From Odobenus rosmarus divergens (Eukaryota > Chordata > Mammalia > Carnivora > Odobenidae), in contig NW_004450945.1 in assembly GCF_000321225.1 (NCBI RefSeq), positions 1,599,682-1,663,681 of the forward strand: a DNA stretch of 64,000 nucleotides, in the 5' to 3' direction. How positions within the stretch are numbered: position 1 is the stretch's first letter; every line of letters starts with the position of its first letter. Shown here one piece after another: positions 21,506 to 33,078 of this stretch. Below the pieces are notes generated by a model. The model worked only from the letters and a program-made list of their open reading frames with translations. It was not told the DNA's origin and made no database searches. A program made the translations under genes and the position numbers.

Positions 21506-22569
21506 ATGATTTCCACTTTGTAATTGTTGTGTTTGAAGTCAGGGGATCATGTGAGACCTCAGAGGTCAGATTTGCTTACACGGACTAGCTTATTCTACCC
21601 CTACTCCCCCCACCAATCCTGGATCTGCTCAGAAGTCTTCCGAAGGGTTCCACAAGGACATATTTACAAACAGCTTCCAAAAAGCAGTAAAATGGCAAAA
21701 CAAGCCTTGCAAGAGAAATTCTGTATACCAGACAATTTAATTCTGAACAATGGACCACATGAGGGTGTATAAATAACTAATTACGCTGGACAACATGAAC
21801 AGCTTTTTTGGATGATTGCAAAATTGGGGAGGAAGGAAATGTGATGGGTATTTATATATTTGGGCTTCAGTCAAAGATTTCATATTCACTCTTAAGCAAT
21901 TTGACTTACAAAATTAGCTCAGACTAGAACACGGTCAAACGACTCAAAATTGGCAGAGTCTGCTCTCAAAGGAGGATGGCTTGTGCCCAAGCATCCAGGG
22001 GACTGGAATGGATGGCTGGGTGTGTCCTCTGGTCTCCGCAGGATATTCGGTTAGAGGTGCCTTGGTCTCCATAATGACCTAAAGAAGTAGAAACTGTTGG
22101 GGGGCATTTGGATAAAGTGTTTCGATGCGAAGTCAAGCTCATCTTGTTATCACACAAGCACATATTCCTGGGTACCCGATTCCACATTTTCCCTGAGTCC
22201 CTACTGTGGGATTGGTACAATGCCAAATCTTGGAGATGCAGAGACTGAATCTCTTTAAGAGGCATGGGGTACCTTGCTCGTCACTGTATATCTGGTACTG
22301 AACTCTGCCTCTGGGACCTACCTACTAGGTATGCCTACACAGTCAGTGTGCAGAGATACTTTTGGATAAATGAATTGTTGAATGAAATGAGTAACACACA
22401 GTCCTTACCCAGACAGAATCCTCAGTCTATTATGAAAGACAGAAAACTGTGTAGTTCTCGCTAACACAGAGCAGGTGTCAATGCATGTGGTCACCAAGGT
22501 GCCAAGGGCTCTGTGAACACAGAAGAGATACAGCAGTCAATTCTGACCTTAGGGATTGACAAAGCTCTT
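21506..22569. other. Mostly unique; L2-like end near 22.35 kb
   Basis: 22350-22395 ('ggataaatgaattgttgaatgaaatgagt') resembles an L2 terminus. 22395-22555 resembles the unnamed old repeat of copy A. The 99-codon antisense frame at 21966-22265 has no recognised domain. Confidence 0.35.
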
Positions 22570-22895
22570 TCATTCCTGCTTCAAGGCCCTCACACACCCA
22601 TTTTTCCATTGCTACTCTCTGCCTAAATTCTGTTTATCTTCCTAACATCACTTCCAGAGAAGCTTTCCCTGACTCCATAGATGCTAAGTAATACTCCCTC
22701 TCTTTTGCATCATTCTGCCTTGGGGCACCAAGTTCTTTTTCTTCAAAATGCATAGAACAACTCATTATTTATATTTATATGTGTGTTTATTTGTGTGAAG
22801 TCTACTTGTGCAAGACTAACAGCAACAGTGTGTGTGTTGTTCATGGGTATCTCACCAACACCTAGTACAGTGCCTAATGCCCAGAGGTGCAGAGG
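22570..22895 (+). mobile_element. L2 3' region
   Basis: Good L2 order: 'cttccagagaagctttccctgactcc', 'catagaacaactcattatttat', 'gtttatttgtgtgaagtct', 'gtatctcaccaacacctagtacagtgcctaatgcc'. Confidence 0.85.
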
Positions 22896-23425
22896 ACACT
22901 TTTTAAGTTGTTCATGGGATACACACAGAACTCTCTACAAAGGATGTAGAATTTGACCAGGACCTTGAAAAGGGTGCTGACGAAGAGAAATGTAGGAGAG
23001 GAGAATTTTGGGAGGGTGGAACAGCATAACCAGAAGCAAGGAAGAAGAAAGGTACAGACAGGAGACACTCACGTGGTCACAAGGAGCAGACCAGTGTTTG
23101 CACAAATGACAGGCTAAGGAATAGCAGTGGGAACCATCAGTGGTTTTTGAGAAAGAGAAATAAAATGACCAGGGCTGGAACTTACAAAAGTGGCTCAAGA
23201 AGCTCTACAAAGGACTGACCGATGAAAAGAGAAACTGGAGAGAAAGAGGTAATTAGGAGGCTGCTAGTGATCCATGAAAAAAGTGAAGGCAGTCTGACCA
23301 GGGCAGCCCTGGTAGGAATGAAAAGATCAAAGGCATGGTGGCAGGTGAGCGAATGGAATTATATGTGTGGAGAAAGAGAAGGAGAATTCATCAATAACCT
23401 GCGAGTTCCCACCTGGGAGAGGGGG
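22896..23425 (+). repeat. Old unnamed mammalian repeat, copy B
   Basis: Phrases shared with the other copies: 'gaatttgaccaggaccttgaaaagg', 'gtggaacagcataaccagaagcaagg', 'aggtaattaggaggctgctagtgatcc'. One of the longer copies. The 109-codon plus-strand frame at 23222-23551 lies partly inside it and has no known domain. Confidence 0.45.
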
Positions 23426-25399
23426 GGTGGGGTGCGGTGGCGTTGTGAGCTGAGATTGCACACACACCAAAGCAGGGAGGAGTGTGGGAATGAACAAACT
23501 AAGAGAACTTCATGTGGACCTCTGGTGTCTGAGGTGTTGACGAGCCATTAATGGCAACTACCAGGCAGAAAGAAGGAGATCAGGACAAAGATGTGGATTA
23601 GGGTCACACCTGCCCAGAGTATGGACTGGAGTTGGTCAGCCTTAGATGACAACACCCTGGGACACATCCATTTTTCCTGCACAAAGTCTCAGCCTGAGCC
23701 TCAGACAATGACCCCAGAAGAGGGGTTCCAGAATCCTCCGGGATGTTAGCACCCTGTTTCTGCCTTCTTTGCTGGATACTAGACAGCAGAGGCACACCCT
23801 GTTAGTCATTCAGTTGTTGGCACACCTGTAACCATTGCTCTTGGATCCTGGAAAATAGCCTTTCTACTTTGAAGATCTTCTTGACACTCTCTCCTTCCGC
23901 CGTGCTCTACCAACCAGTGCCTACAGCCTGCGCTTACCCTGCCTTAACTCTTTCCCATCTTAACACTCCACGTAGCCAAAGCTGAATTCCTCCTGGCCAC
24001 ACTGCACCCTGTGTCCTCATCAAGTATGTGAAGGGCTTGAAAAAGAAACAAAAACACACAGAGAGCTAGAAAAAAATTCTCCTGATGGTAGAAACCTTAG
24101 CTTTGACTGACAGCAAGATTACACCCCTAAGTGTTTCCAAACTTAAATAATAAGGAAAATCAGCCAAGTGCCAGACTCGTGTGAAGGAACTTCTCAAGGT
24201 GAAGAGTACCACCTGGGTAGTTGGTCATGACAGTTGACAGAGAGAACACAGTTTCTCACCAGTCATCCAGAGTCAGGCATGGAGAGGGGTGAGGCCAGAC
24301 TGAGACAGACATGCTCAGCTCTCAAGGAGTTTTTCCTTGAAGGAGAAAGACAAAAGCAGGATGAGAACTCTACTAGCTGCTTCCTTCAGGAGGCCTGCTG
24401 TGGCAGAAGTAGCCCCTCACAGATCCGCCAAGAATGGAGCTTTTAAAAGTACTACTGACAAGGACACAGGGTCAGAAATTTCTAGAATTACCTTCCACTT
24501 GAGTCAAAGAAGCACATGGGAGAAGGGAGTTCCACTATCAGATGTGAGTGATTTTGAACCCTAGGCCACACTCTGACCCTCTGGAGATACCTTTGGAGAT
24601 AAAGGGGAATCCTGCCTAGTGACTGAGGATTGACACAAGACATTTGTTCTTTTTAACACCCCAAAGTGTTTAGCTTGAGCCTTTTGTCAGGAGCAAGAAT
24701 ATTAATGCAAGGTGAATAGCCCCGGGACAGGACCACAGCACCCTCCTCCACCTCTCTAAACAAGGCCCACCATTGTGTTTCAATTTCAAAATTATATATC
24801 TTGTCTTTGGTATGGATATTTCTTCCTTACCACCAGAGGCAGCAAACTTGGATGAGAAAAGGTTGGAGTTCAAAACCTGCTCTTCTGACCTCTTGGTTTC
24901 CCTGGGCCTCAGTCTCATCAAGTGTCCAAACGAGGGGATGATCCTTGCTTGAGTATTCTCAGGCTGTTATGAGAAGTAGGTCATATGTGCATATAGGAAA
25001 AGGCTTTGTACTCTTAAGCTCTGCACACACCAGAGATTAGAATCATGCACTGACTAAACCCATTTTAGGTAGATTTTCTTCTACCTCAACTTCTGCTCTG
25101 TTTTCCCTGAGGGTCATGAATGTATTAAGAGGCTGTCACTGGCCATCTTGGGCTTCCTTCTCTCTGCCTGTGTCAACAGGGAACTATGGAGCACAAGGCT
25201 GGTGAGCACCTCCAGTCTGTGAGAGGAACTTGCACCGCTTATGTTAGAGCACATAAGATAGGGAAGGAAAGCAGACTTCTTCCCACCACTGGTACTCCTT
25301 AACAAGGCACAGCCAAGCTGATCTGAGAAAACTGGATCAACCAACCTTGCCTTGAATGTTTTCAAAATAAGAGAGTTCATCCTGATGGATGGGAACTCG
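23426..25399. other. Largely unique sequence, nothing recognised
   Basis: Nearly 2 kb. A weak L2-like stretch may lie at 23880-24010 ('ttgacactctctccttccg...'). Frames of 60-88 codons on both strands carry no recognised domain. Confidence 0.35.
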
Positions 25400-25582
25400 G
25401 GGCCGGATCATCTCGGGTTTCAACCTCAGTGGGCCACTCCCAGGCTGGGTGACCCCAACAAGGTCACCTAACTTATAATGTGGCTAATAACACCAACCTA
25501 TGAAAAGAACTCTCAATGTTAAATCCAATGAAGTAATAACTGTGAAAGTGTCTGTCACATAGTAAGTCCCTTGACATGGGCT
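25400..25582 (+). mobile_element. MIR SINE
   Basis: 'gggtttcaacctcagtgggccactcccaggctgggtgacc', 'caaggtcacctaacttataatgtggctaataacacc' and 'gtgtctgtcacatagtaagtccc' follow MIR order. Confidence 0.72.
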
Positions 25583-25614
25583 TCCTTCCTTCCTCATAAG
25601 GACAGAGAGGAGAA

Positions 25615-25635
25615 GTAATAATAATAATAGTAATA
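25615..25635 (+). repeat. (AAT)n microsatellite
   Basis: Short AAT run with one interruption, next to the 3' end of an antisense MIR. Confidence 0.85.
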
Positions 25636-25880
25636 GCAGCGACTGTTTACACAGCATTTGTGATATAGAAGGCACCGTTCTTGGAGCTTTAATTATATTG
25701 GCTCATTTAGCCTTCACAACAACTGTTTTTATCTTCATGTCATAGGTGGGTGAGCTGAAGCTCGGTACAATCAAGGACCTACCTGATGTCATGTAGCTCA
25801 CAGAGCGAATTTGGGATATGATGCAGGCAGCCTGCCACTCGACTCATTGCACTTACCCACCACACTTTAGTGCTTCCCGT
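25636..25880 (-). mobile_element. MIR SINE (antisense), near full length
   Basis: 'cagcgactgtttacacagcatttgtg', 'ggctcatttagccttcacaacaac', 'cataggtgggtgagctgaagctc', 'gatgtcatgtagctcacagagcg' and a long head remnant to 25880. Confidence 0.83.
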
Positions 25881-26425
25881 GATTGTGGATATTAATCCAC
25901 AAGGGTCCCTTCAACTTTGTTCTGAGATTTGATGCCTAGGCTTTTATCCTTTTATTAATATGGAATTGCTTTCTAGAAAATAGATATTCTAACGAGTTTT
26001 TTTTTAATATCGCAAACATGCTTTCCTGTCATTTGTAATGAGTCAGCTTCTGACAAGCTTATTAATTGAATGTTATTTTTTTCTCCACCTAAACTACCTT
26101 TGCAAAGTTCACATACAGTTATTTATGGTTTAAGAGCATCATATATGTAAACTGAAGTATGTTTATTAAGGTTAGAATTAACAGTGATTGATTTGATTTC
26201 ACTGATTGGGTAACTGAGGAAATGAACAGGTAATTAGGTGTTTACAGAAGAAGGTCAGGAGCGGTTCCTGGGAGGGGCCAATCAGTCAGAGCCATTCCCG
26301 GAGTCTTTGCCCAGCCTTGCCTCCCCAAAAACCATCCCACTGTGGGGCAGGGAAGAAAAGCACCGTGTGCACACTTGCTTATGGCTGCTTTATTCTTCTC
26401 ACAAAAGCCACACTCTGGTCTGATC
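25881..26425. other. AT-rich unique sequence
   Basis: No repeat or gene recognised. Confidence 0.35.
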
Positions 26426-26900
26426 TACCCTGACTCCTCCCAAGGCACTGTTGTCTGTGGAATGAAACCAAACCTCTGCAAGGTGTCAAGGGTCCTCCAT
26501 CCTGGTCTGGCTCCAGACCAGTTCTGCCCCCACCCTTCAGATTCTGCTCTCCCCTAATCACTCCCTCCCCGGGGCCTTTGCACAGGCCAGTCCCTTCCCC
26601 TTTCAGTCTGCCAGTGTGCTAGCAAGTTTTCAAGGCCGTTCAAACCACACCTTCCCCACCTGTATGCCCCAGATAGCCCCCAATTCAGAATTAATCTTTT
26701 TTTGCTTGAGTTTCCCACTGTGTAGAATTATACTATTTTAGAACTGAGCACTGATCATCTTGTGTGTATGTATGTGTGTGTGTGTCTGTTCCTTTCACCA
26801 AGAGTGAGCCCCTATTTGGCAGGGTGAAGATGACATTCATCTGGGAACACCCCCACAGTCCATCAACAATTCCTGGTGAGAGCAAGCTTTCAATAAATTT
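26426..26900 (+). mobile_element. L2 3' region
   Basis: One of the longer L2 copies: 'ccccggggcctttgcacaggccagtcccttcccctttc' (the L2 'cctttgcacatgctgttccc' phrase), 'gccgttcaaaccacaccttcccc', and a 3' part with TG-rich stretch at 26760-26785. It ends 'ctttcaataaatttag' directly against a SINE. Confidence 0.8.
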
Positions 26901-26901
26901 A

Positions 26902-27089
26902 GGGGCGCCTGGGTGGCTCAGTTGTTAAGTGTCTGCCTTCAGCTCAGGTCATGGTCCCTGGGATGAAGCCCTGCATTGGGGTCCCTGCTCGGCGGGGAGC
27001 CTGCTTCTCCCTCTCCCACTCCCCCTGCTTGTGTTCCCTCTCTCGCTGTGTCTCTCTCTGTCAAATAAATAAAATTTTTTTAAAAAAAT
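26902..27089 (+). mobile_element. SINEC, recent subfamily
   Basis: Full head 'ggggcgcctgggtggctcag', body 'ctgcttctccctctcccact', and 'tctctgtcaaataaataaaat' before the A-rich tail. Little divergence from the copies at 31.5 and 61.96 kb. It sits exactly at the L2 end. I could not find a clean target-site duplication. Confidence 0.95.
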
Positions 27090-27479
27090 TGAGCTTCGAA
27101 CTTGAATTGAACTTCGAACATAGCAGAGTGGAATCATTTCAGGACTGTGCTTTGAGGGGAGAGCCCACCCCAAAAGCTAAACCAGCCAATGAACTTTTCC
27201 TGCAGTGACTAAAAGACAGCACAAGCCATCAGTCTCTGAGAGCCAGAGGGGAAACTCAGCTTTAAACATCTGGAGATTTACTTAACTAAAGGCATCATTC
27301 CACCAGAAAGTGTGATTGTGATTTCTCTTACTATCCAGAGTATGAATAAGAATCATTATAGTGATAAATTAGTGGCAGGAGCCATTGATTTTTAGAAAGG
27401 AGAATTAATAATGCATCATGGAATTGTGGTTACAGACTCTGAGGCATCCTTTGCATACTCCCTGACAATAAAAATTCAC
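27090..27479. other. Unique sequence
   Basis: Right after the SINE, 'cttcgaacttgaattgaacttcgaac' forms a small imperfect repeat. Otherwise nothing is recognised. Confidence 0.35.
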
Positions 27480-27668
27480 TCGATAGCACTTTACAGTTGG
27501 TACATCAACATGACTTCATTCTCATACCAACACAGGAAAGCTGGACTCACCACCAATTTACAGAACAGAAAACTGAGGACCAGGCAGTCAAAGAGACAAA
27601 AAAGTATTTAGCGCTAGAGTCAGGTTTCAGACTCAGGACCCCTGCCTATATCCTGGGTTTCCTTCTCC
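27480..27668 (-). mobile_element. MIR SINE (antisense)
   Basis: 'cgatagcactttacagttgg', 'accaatttacagaacagaaaactgaggacc', 'agtcaggtttcagactcaggacccctgcc' follow antisense MIR order. Confidence 0.75.
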
Positions 27669-27677
27669 CGGGCACCG

Positions 27678-28034
27678 TGCTATAGACTGAATGTCTGGGT
27701 CATGTGTTGGAACCTAATCCACACTGTGATGGTATTTGGAGGTGAGTCTTTGGGAGGTGATTAGGTCATGAGAGTGAAGCCCTCATGAATAGGATTAGTG
27801 CCTTCATGGCGGGCGGGGCGGGGGAAAAGGCCATGGAAAGATCCCTCATGTCTTCTGCCATGTGAGGATGTAGCTCTCTGCAAACCAGGAAGTGAGCCCT
27901 CATCAGACAAAAAGGAACTGCCAGTGCCTTGATCTTGGACTTCCCAGTCTTTGGAGCTGTGAGAAATAAATGTATGTCGTCTAACCACTCAGTCCATGGT
28001 CTGTTTGTTATAGCAGCCTGAACCACCTAAGACA
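27678..28034 (+). mobile_element. Solo LTR of the MaLR/MLT1 class
   Basis: About 357 bp. It has the MaLR-type beginning 'tatagactgaatgtctgggtc', 'gggaggtgattaggtcatgag', 'ccatgtgaggatgtagc', 'ccttgatcttggacttcccag', 'ctgtgagaaataaatgtatgtcg' (which includes AATAAA), and the end 'gttatagcagcctgaaccacctaagaca'. No internal region lies beside it, so it is a solo LTR. Non-coding; the 75- and 86-codon antisense frames are chance. Confidence 0.85.
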
Positions 28035-28193
28035 CACTGCCCAGGATCTCAGGAACCTCCTCAGGATAAGGTTTTCAGATGAGCAGCTTCCTCTCCAGGC
28101 CCCCAGGGTCCCTGTGGAAGGCTTGTCTGTGTTTGTATCACCCCAGCCACAGTGGGTGAAGTACAAGCTAGGTGTCTCAGCTGTGGAATTGCT

Positions 28194-28247
28194 CACTCCA
28201 GAGTATTTCAGTATCCAGAACACTCCAGAGTGTTTCAGTGTTCTCTG
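28194..28247 (+). repeat. 27-bp imperfect direct repeat, two copies
   Basis: Copies start at 28194 and 28221, both with 'cactccagagt.tttcagt'. The second halves have diverged. Confidence 0.75.
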
Positions 28248-28484
28248 GTGACATTTCAGGGACTTACCTTCAATTTTTCTTTTTATCCAATTCCCCTATC
28301 TTCTAAAAATAACTATGCCCTAACTCTAAACCACTCCTTCACCTCATCACCTTCAACCTACACAATAAATTGCCTGATTCTTTCAAAGATCTTCTTTCAA
28401 AATGAAATTGGTGACATAACCATTCTTGGTGGAGGGGTTGTTCTAAGCGAGCTAAGTCTTCATCTATTTTAGTAAAATATTAAT

Positions 28485-28566
28485 TCACAGTATAAGCTCC
28501 CTGATTGCCCAGAACAGAGCTTGGCAAACAGAAGGTGTTCAATATATATTGACTATTGGATAAAGT
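28485..28566 (+). mobile_element. L2 3' end
   Basis: 'gtataagctccctgattgcccagaacagagcttgg' and 'aggtgttcaatatatattgactattggataaag' are a decayed L2 terminus. Confidence 0.68.
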
Positions 28567-29954
28567 AAACAAAACAAGAAATAACAATATTAATAAGCGT
28601 ATTACTTAGCGTTGTGGAAGTAATCACAATAAAAACTAGAGCAAGGATGGTTAGAAGTCATTGCCTCTGAGTGAAATGACTCACTGTGGGAAGAACATGA
28701 ATCAGGAGACTGCCACCTTCATTATGTGCCTTCTGGAGTATTTGATTTCAGGGAGGAATCTGCCTAACCCAACTGAAGCCTTTTCTCGGTGTTCCTACCT
28801 GCAAAAACTGCACTCTCCCCACCTGAAAACGGAAAACCACCCACCGCACAAAGGCCCTGTGTCTGCACCTGTTTTAACCATGTGGCTGTATTACTTTAAT
28901 AATAATCCAAATTTTAAATATATTTTACAAATCGGTTTTATTCTTTGCAACTTGTGGTTTCTTAGTTGCACAAAGGACCCAAAGCCTCTATCAAGAGTCC
29001 TTTCTTCCATTCTCCTTCTCCTTCCTGTAGCTTAAAATAACGAGGCCAAGTGGAAGAAATAACCAAGTGGCAACAGGGGAGCCCACCCCTTTCACACATC
29101 CAATGTTGTGTCTTTCAGAATGATTTGCTAAACCTCTCCCTGCCAATTCTGTCATGAACCTAGATCCAGAATACACCAGAGCTCCAAACCATCCCCATCT
29201 CATGCAGAGGGTGGAGGGAACAGTCTTTCCAAGTTGATGGAATAGAAAGAGCCAAGGACATGCCCACAGGACTTCCACTTAGCCTGGCCCTGAGGGTGAG
29301 TGCCATGGCTACCATACGGGAAATGACACAACTTAAGCAGAAGCTCAAAATAAATGTTCAAGGTTGAAATTAAAGCAGAGAGACAAGGATCAGTGGGTAG
29401 AAGGCAGGAGATGTGTGTGCTGGGCCTGCCTGTGCTGCCCAGTGGCTGAATGAGTCACTTGTCTGGCCCAGAGGCTGCTCCCCAATTAGAGGACAAAAGG
29501 CTACCCTGCCAGCCTCACAGGGTGGCTGTGACAACCGGAGGAGATGCTGGGTGTTAAAAAGTTTGGGGAGCTCTAAGGCTCTGTATATTTTGCAAAATTT
29601 TTATCATAGTTTGGACTGGAAAGAGAAGGAGACATTGTTTTTTCCCTTGGCCCAGAACTTGGAGTCACAAAACAGCTAACTCAGCAGCTTTGGGGCAGAC
29701 CTAGGGGAGGAATTCTGGCCTCCTGCCTCCTGTCCCCATTGCTAAAATCCAGCACAGTGGTGCAGACTAGAATGCATCATATAGATGTAATCTTTAAAAG
29801 CAAACCCGGAGCGGCCCACGTGCTGCCCTCCAGGCCCTCCCTGGAGAGCCCCTGGAGGACCATCATGCTGACTCTCTGAAACCTGTGCTTTCTCCCCAGG
29901 TTTAACCTTTCAGAGGCAGAGGCAGGAAATAGGCAGCGAGGGCCTACTGTTCCT
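28567..29954. other. Unique sequence, nothing recognised
   Basis: A 124-codon plus-strand frame at 28661-29035 is the largest here. It has no domain I recognise, no acceptor/donor pair I would trust, and is treated as chance. Confidence 0.35.
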
Positions 29955-30118
29955 GGGAAATCTTACAGCATTTACCTGAATCCCACCAGCCCTGTGAGGC
30001 AGGCACTATTATCCCCCTATTTTCAAGATGAGGATAGAGGCTGAGAAGGTTGAAGGGAGTTACACAAGCCTGCATGCAGTTCAAGGCCCAGGTCTCTGCC
30101 TGAGCTCCCTAGCTTCAC
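29955..30118 (-). mobile_element. MIR SINE (antisense)
   Basis: 'cagcatttacctgaatcccaccagccctgtgaggcaggcac', 'tattatccccctattttcaagatgagg', 'gggagttacacaagcctgcatgc' follow antisense MIR. Confidence 0.8.
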
Positions 30119-31360
30119 GGCAACTGGATGTAGGGCCAGGAAACCAGCTTGAATGGTGTCAGAACATGAGCTCCAGGCCGGGCTGGGCCAGAAGTGAGGG
30201 GACGCACCACAATCCAGCCCCACTCCCGATAAGCACTCACTCTCCGGCGAGGTTCTAGAGGCTTCCAGGAGGGGCTTCTCTGACCCAGCAACAACAGTAC
30301 TGCCAACCTAGAGGAAGATATTGAAAGGTTTTGCGTTCTCACATCTGTTTCTGGCTTCCCACTCTGGGGGGCCCTCGTGGGAGACTGTTACACTCATGAC
30401 AAATCTCCAGGGGTCTCCCTGTGGCAGATGACCCTCTCTTCAATCTCACCCAGGCAGAGTGGACATGGACTGCACAGGTTCCCAACTAGCCACAGACTCA
30501 TCTGAGAGAACCTGAGTGCCCTGTAGGCACCTGGGGACACCTACAACAGGGTCCAGAAGGGGTCTCCTGGCCTTTGGTCAAGATGACTCAGTTGAGTGAG
30601 CTGTTGTCCTGGAGGTTGGGCAACTATACTATTCTCTAAGGATCTTGGGAGGCCCTGCAATCTTTGTCTCCGAGTTTGTTCTATCTACCCTGATGATAGA
30701 GATTCCAGTTCAGGACTAGGGGGTACTGGCTCAAGGCTATCCTCAAGCCAGGAATTTCACTGAATATCTAGATCTGGAGGAAGCTCCAGAGTCAAGGCTG
30801 GGATCCCAGATGGAAAACGTTCTTCTGCTGATGGAGAGCATGGGCATTTCCACAGGCCTAAGAGGCAGCTCTGCCCCAGCTCTCCCCAGGAATCTTTCAG
30901 GCAGCCCCCCGGGCCCTCCAGCTCCAACTCTGGGCCACAGGGAGGCATGTGGGCCTCAGGACACCTCACAATTCACAGACTTCTCTTGCCTCTCTGACCA
31001 CAGCCTGAGGATTCCTGGTCTAGGTTTAGGAGAGTAAGACTCTGTGGCTGTAAGAACCCTAGGCCCATAGTCAATCCAGATTCTGGTGCAGAGCTTCAGT
31101 AAAGCACCCAGGCCTGGGCCCATCACCAGGGGCTGGACATTATTGGGGAGGGGCTCCAGGAGGGCTGAGGGGGTGAGGGGGTCAGCCTAGAGCCACTGTG
31201 GAGGAGGACAGCAGAAATTACCATGTGGGCTCCTGCTGTCCTCAGTCTCAGAGCCTACAGAGAGGAAGCAGTTTGGCAGCCCTGGCCCCTGGCAGTAGCC
31301 TGCAGTTTGAAAGGGAAGGCAGAGGTCCTGGTTGTGCCTCTCTATACAGGCCTTGAAAGG
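30119..31360. other. Moderately GC-rich unique sequence
   Basis: No repeat family or exon is supported. Frames of 66-76 codons have no known domain. Confidence 0.35.
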
Positions 31361-31370
31361 AATATCTGAG

Positions 31371-31478
31371 GGGGGGCCTGGCTGGTTCATTTGTAGAGCC
31401 CACGACTCTTGATCTCAGGGTCGTGAGTTTGAGCCATGTTGGGTGTGGAGATTGTTTAGAAAATTAAAAAAAAGGGGG
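31371..31478 (+). mobile_element. SINEC, older short variant
   Basis: Short form with head 'gcctggctggttcatttgtagagcccacgactcttgatctcaggg', then 'gttgggtgtggagattgtttag' and an A-rich tail. It lacks the CT-rich body. Its left flank atatctgag (31362-31370) recurs only after the next SINE. Confidence 0.85.
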
Positions 31479-31485
31479 GGTGTGG

Positions 31486-31706
31486 AGGGCGCCTGGGTGG
31501 CTCAGTCGTTGAATGTCTGCCTTTGGCTCAGGTTGTGATCCCAGGATCTTGGGATCGAGTCCTGCTTCGGGTTCCCTGCTCAGCAGGAAGCCTGCTTCTC
31601 CCTCTGCCACTCCCCCTGCTTGTGTTCCTTCTCTCGCTGTGTCTCTTTCTGTCAGATAAATAAATAAAAATCTTTAAAAAAATAAATAAATAAAAGAAAG
31701 AAAGGG
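31486..31706 (+). mobile_element. SINEC, recent subfamily, in the tail of the previous SINE
   Basis: Full head 'gggcgcctgggtggctcag', CT-rich body and (AAATA)n/(AAAG)n tail. Right-hand flank atatctgag at 31707-31715 pairs with 31362-31370, so both SINEs sit within one duplication. Confidence 0.93.
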
Positions 31707-31715
31707 ATATCTGAG

Positions 31716-32650
31716 GCTGGAGATGGGCAGGACCTTTCCCTCAGCAGGGTGGAGGCTGCAGGCAGAAAAAAGGGCAGTCACAGAATTTCAGGCCTCAGAA
31801 TCCAAGGTGTTTTGGAGGGTACTGGACACTAAACTGAACTAGCGAGGACTCAGAGAGACTTTGTGTATATTCTAGCACTGAGAGAGGAGAATAGGATTTG
31901 GTAGTGCCCGGAGCATGGTCAGGCTTGGTTGGAGAACTGCAGGAGCCACTTCCTTCCCTGCAGTCTGTGGAAATAAGTTCACAGTCTCGCCTTCTGAGCT
32001 TTCCGAGATCAATCAGGAGAGGCCGTCAACGGGCAGGGTCCTGTCAGATGCCTCTGGCACAAACCCAGGAGTTCACAGAAGGACTAGGTTGCCAGAGTGT
32101 GGTTTACAGCTGTTCTGGCCAGACTGGGGGAACCTGGAAAGTTCAAGTACAGTCAACCCCTTACATTTCCACATCCCTTCCCCCAGGGGCTACAGAACAT
32201 CCAGGCTCATGGGTACAAGCAACTTGTCAGGGAAGCTGAAGTCTAGGCAAAGAGAGAAGACTGCCAGGCCAGGTGCTAACTCAGGAAGGTTCTAGGAGGG
32301 TCCTGGCTGGCAAGCGGAGCATGGCAGCGTGGTTGGGGACCAGCAGTGAACAGAGACTCAGGTAGTGACGGGGGTTGGGGGGCCTAGGAGCAGATCCACA
32401 TTCCCACACCTGGGCCAGGCTCGGGGGCAGGCTGGGTCCTGTTAGGGTGGGTAACAGAAGAAAGTCAAGGGTATTAGTAAGAAGATAGGATCCCATTCCA
32501 AGAGTTTATAAAGGCAGGGCCTCAGGGAGAGGAGGAGCGGAATTGGACCCAGGTTCTAAGCACAGGCGGAGGATCACAGCACCAGGGCCAATACTTCTTT
32601 CCTCATGCTACTGACCCAGTGCTTCTTAAATTCCAACCGACTTGTTTCTT
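31716..32650. other. Moderately GC-rich unique sequence
   Basis: Two overlapping plus-strand frames (113 and 126 codons at 31898-32295) run in different phases over the same DNA. Neither gives a recognised domain. No repeat family is recognised. Confidence 0.35.
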
Positions 32651-32665
32651 AAAAACAAGATTCAC

Positions 32666-32863
32666 GGGGGCGCCTGGGTGGCTCAGTTGGTTAAGCGACT
32701 GCCTTCGGCTCAGGTCATGATCCCGGAGTCCCGGGATCGAGTCCCACATCGGGCTCCCTGCTCGGCAGGGAGTCTGCTTCTCCCTCTGACCCTCTTCCCT
32801 CTCATGCTCTCTATCTCTCATTCTCTCTCTCAAATAAACAAATAAATAAAAATCTTAAAAAAA
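32666..32863 (+). mobile_element. SINEC, recent subfamily
   Basis: Complete copy from 'gggggcgcctgggtggctcag' to an A-rich tail with 'aaataaacaaataaataaa'. An exact 15-bp target-site duplication aaaaacaagattcac is at 32651-32665 and 32864-32878. Confidence 0.97.
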
Positions 32864-32989
32864 AAAAACAAGATTCACCCACTGCAGAACCCAGGACCAG
32901 GCTGAGTCTTTCCAGGGCCTCCATGAAATCTGGTATAAGTTCCTGGAAGAAAGCTAGCGAGCCAGCAGGGCCCTCCAGAGCCTGAGCCC

Positions 32990-33078
32990 ATCACTAAATC
33001 CCTGTTTGACTTTTAATAAATCCCCTCACCTCCTCGGGCCTTAGTGGCCCCCTGTGTGAAAGGAGGGCTGGAGGGATT
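32990..33078 (+). mobile_element. MIR fragment
   Basis: 'ttaataaatcccctcacctcctcgggccttagtggccccctgtgtgaaa' resembles the MIR core with heavy change. Confidence 0.5.

Noticed and set aside
31898..32295. Two overlapping frames of 113 and 126 codons
   Set aside because: They use different phases of the same DNA and neither resembles a known protein.
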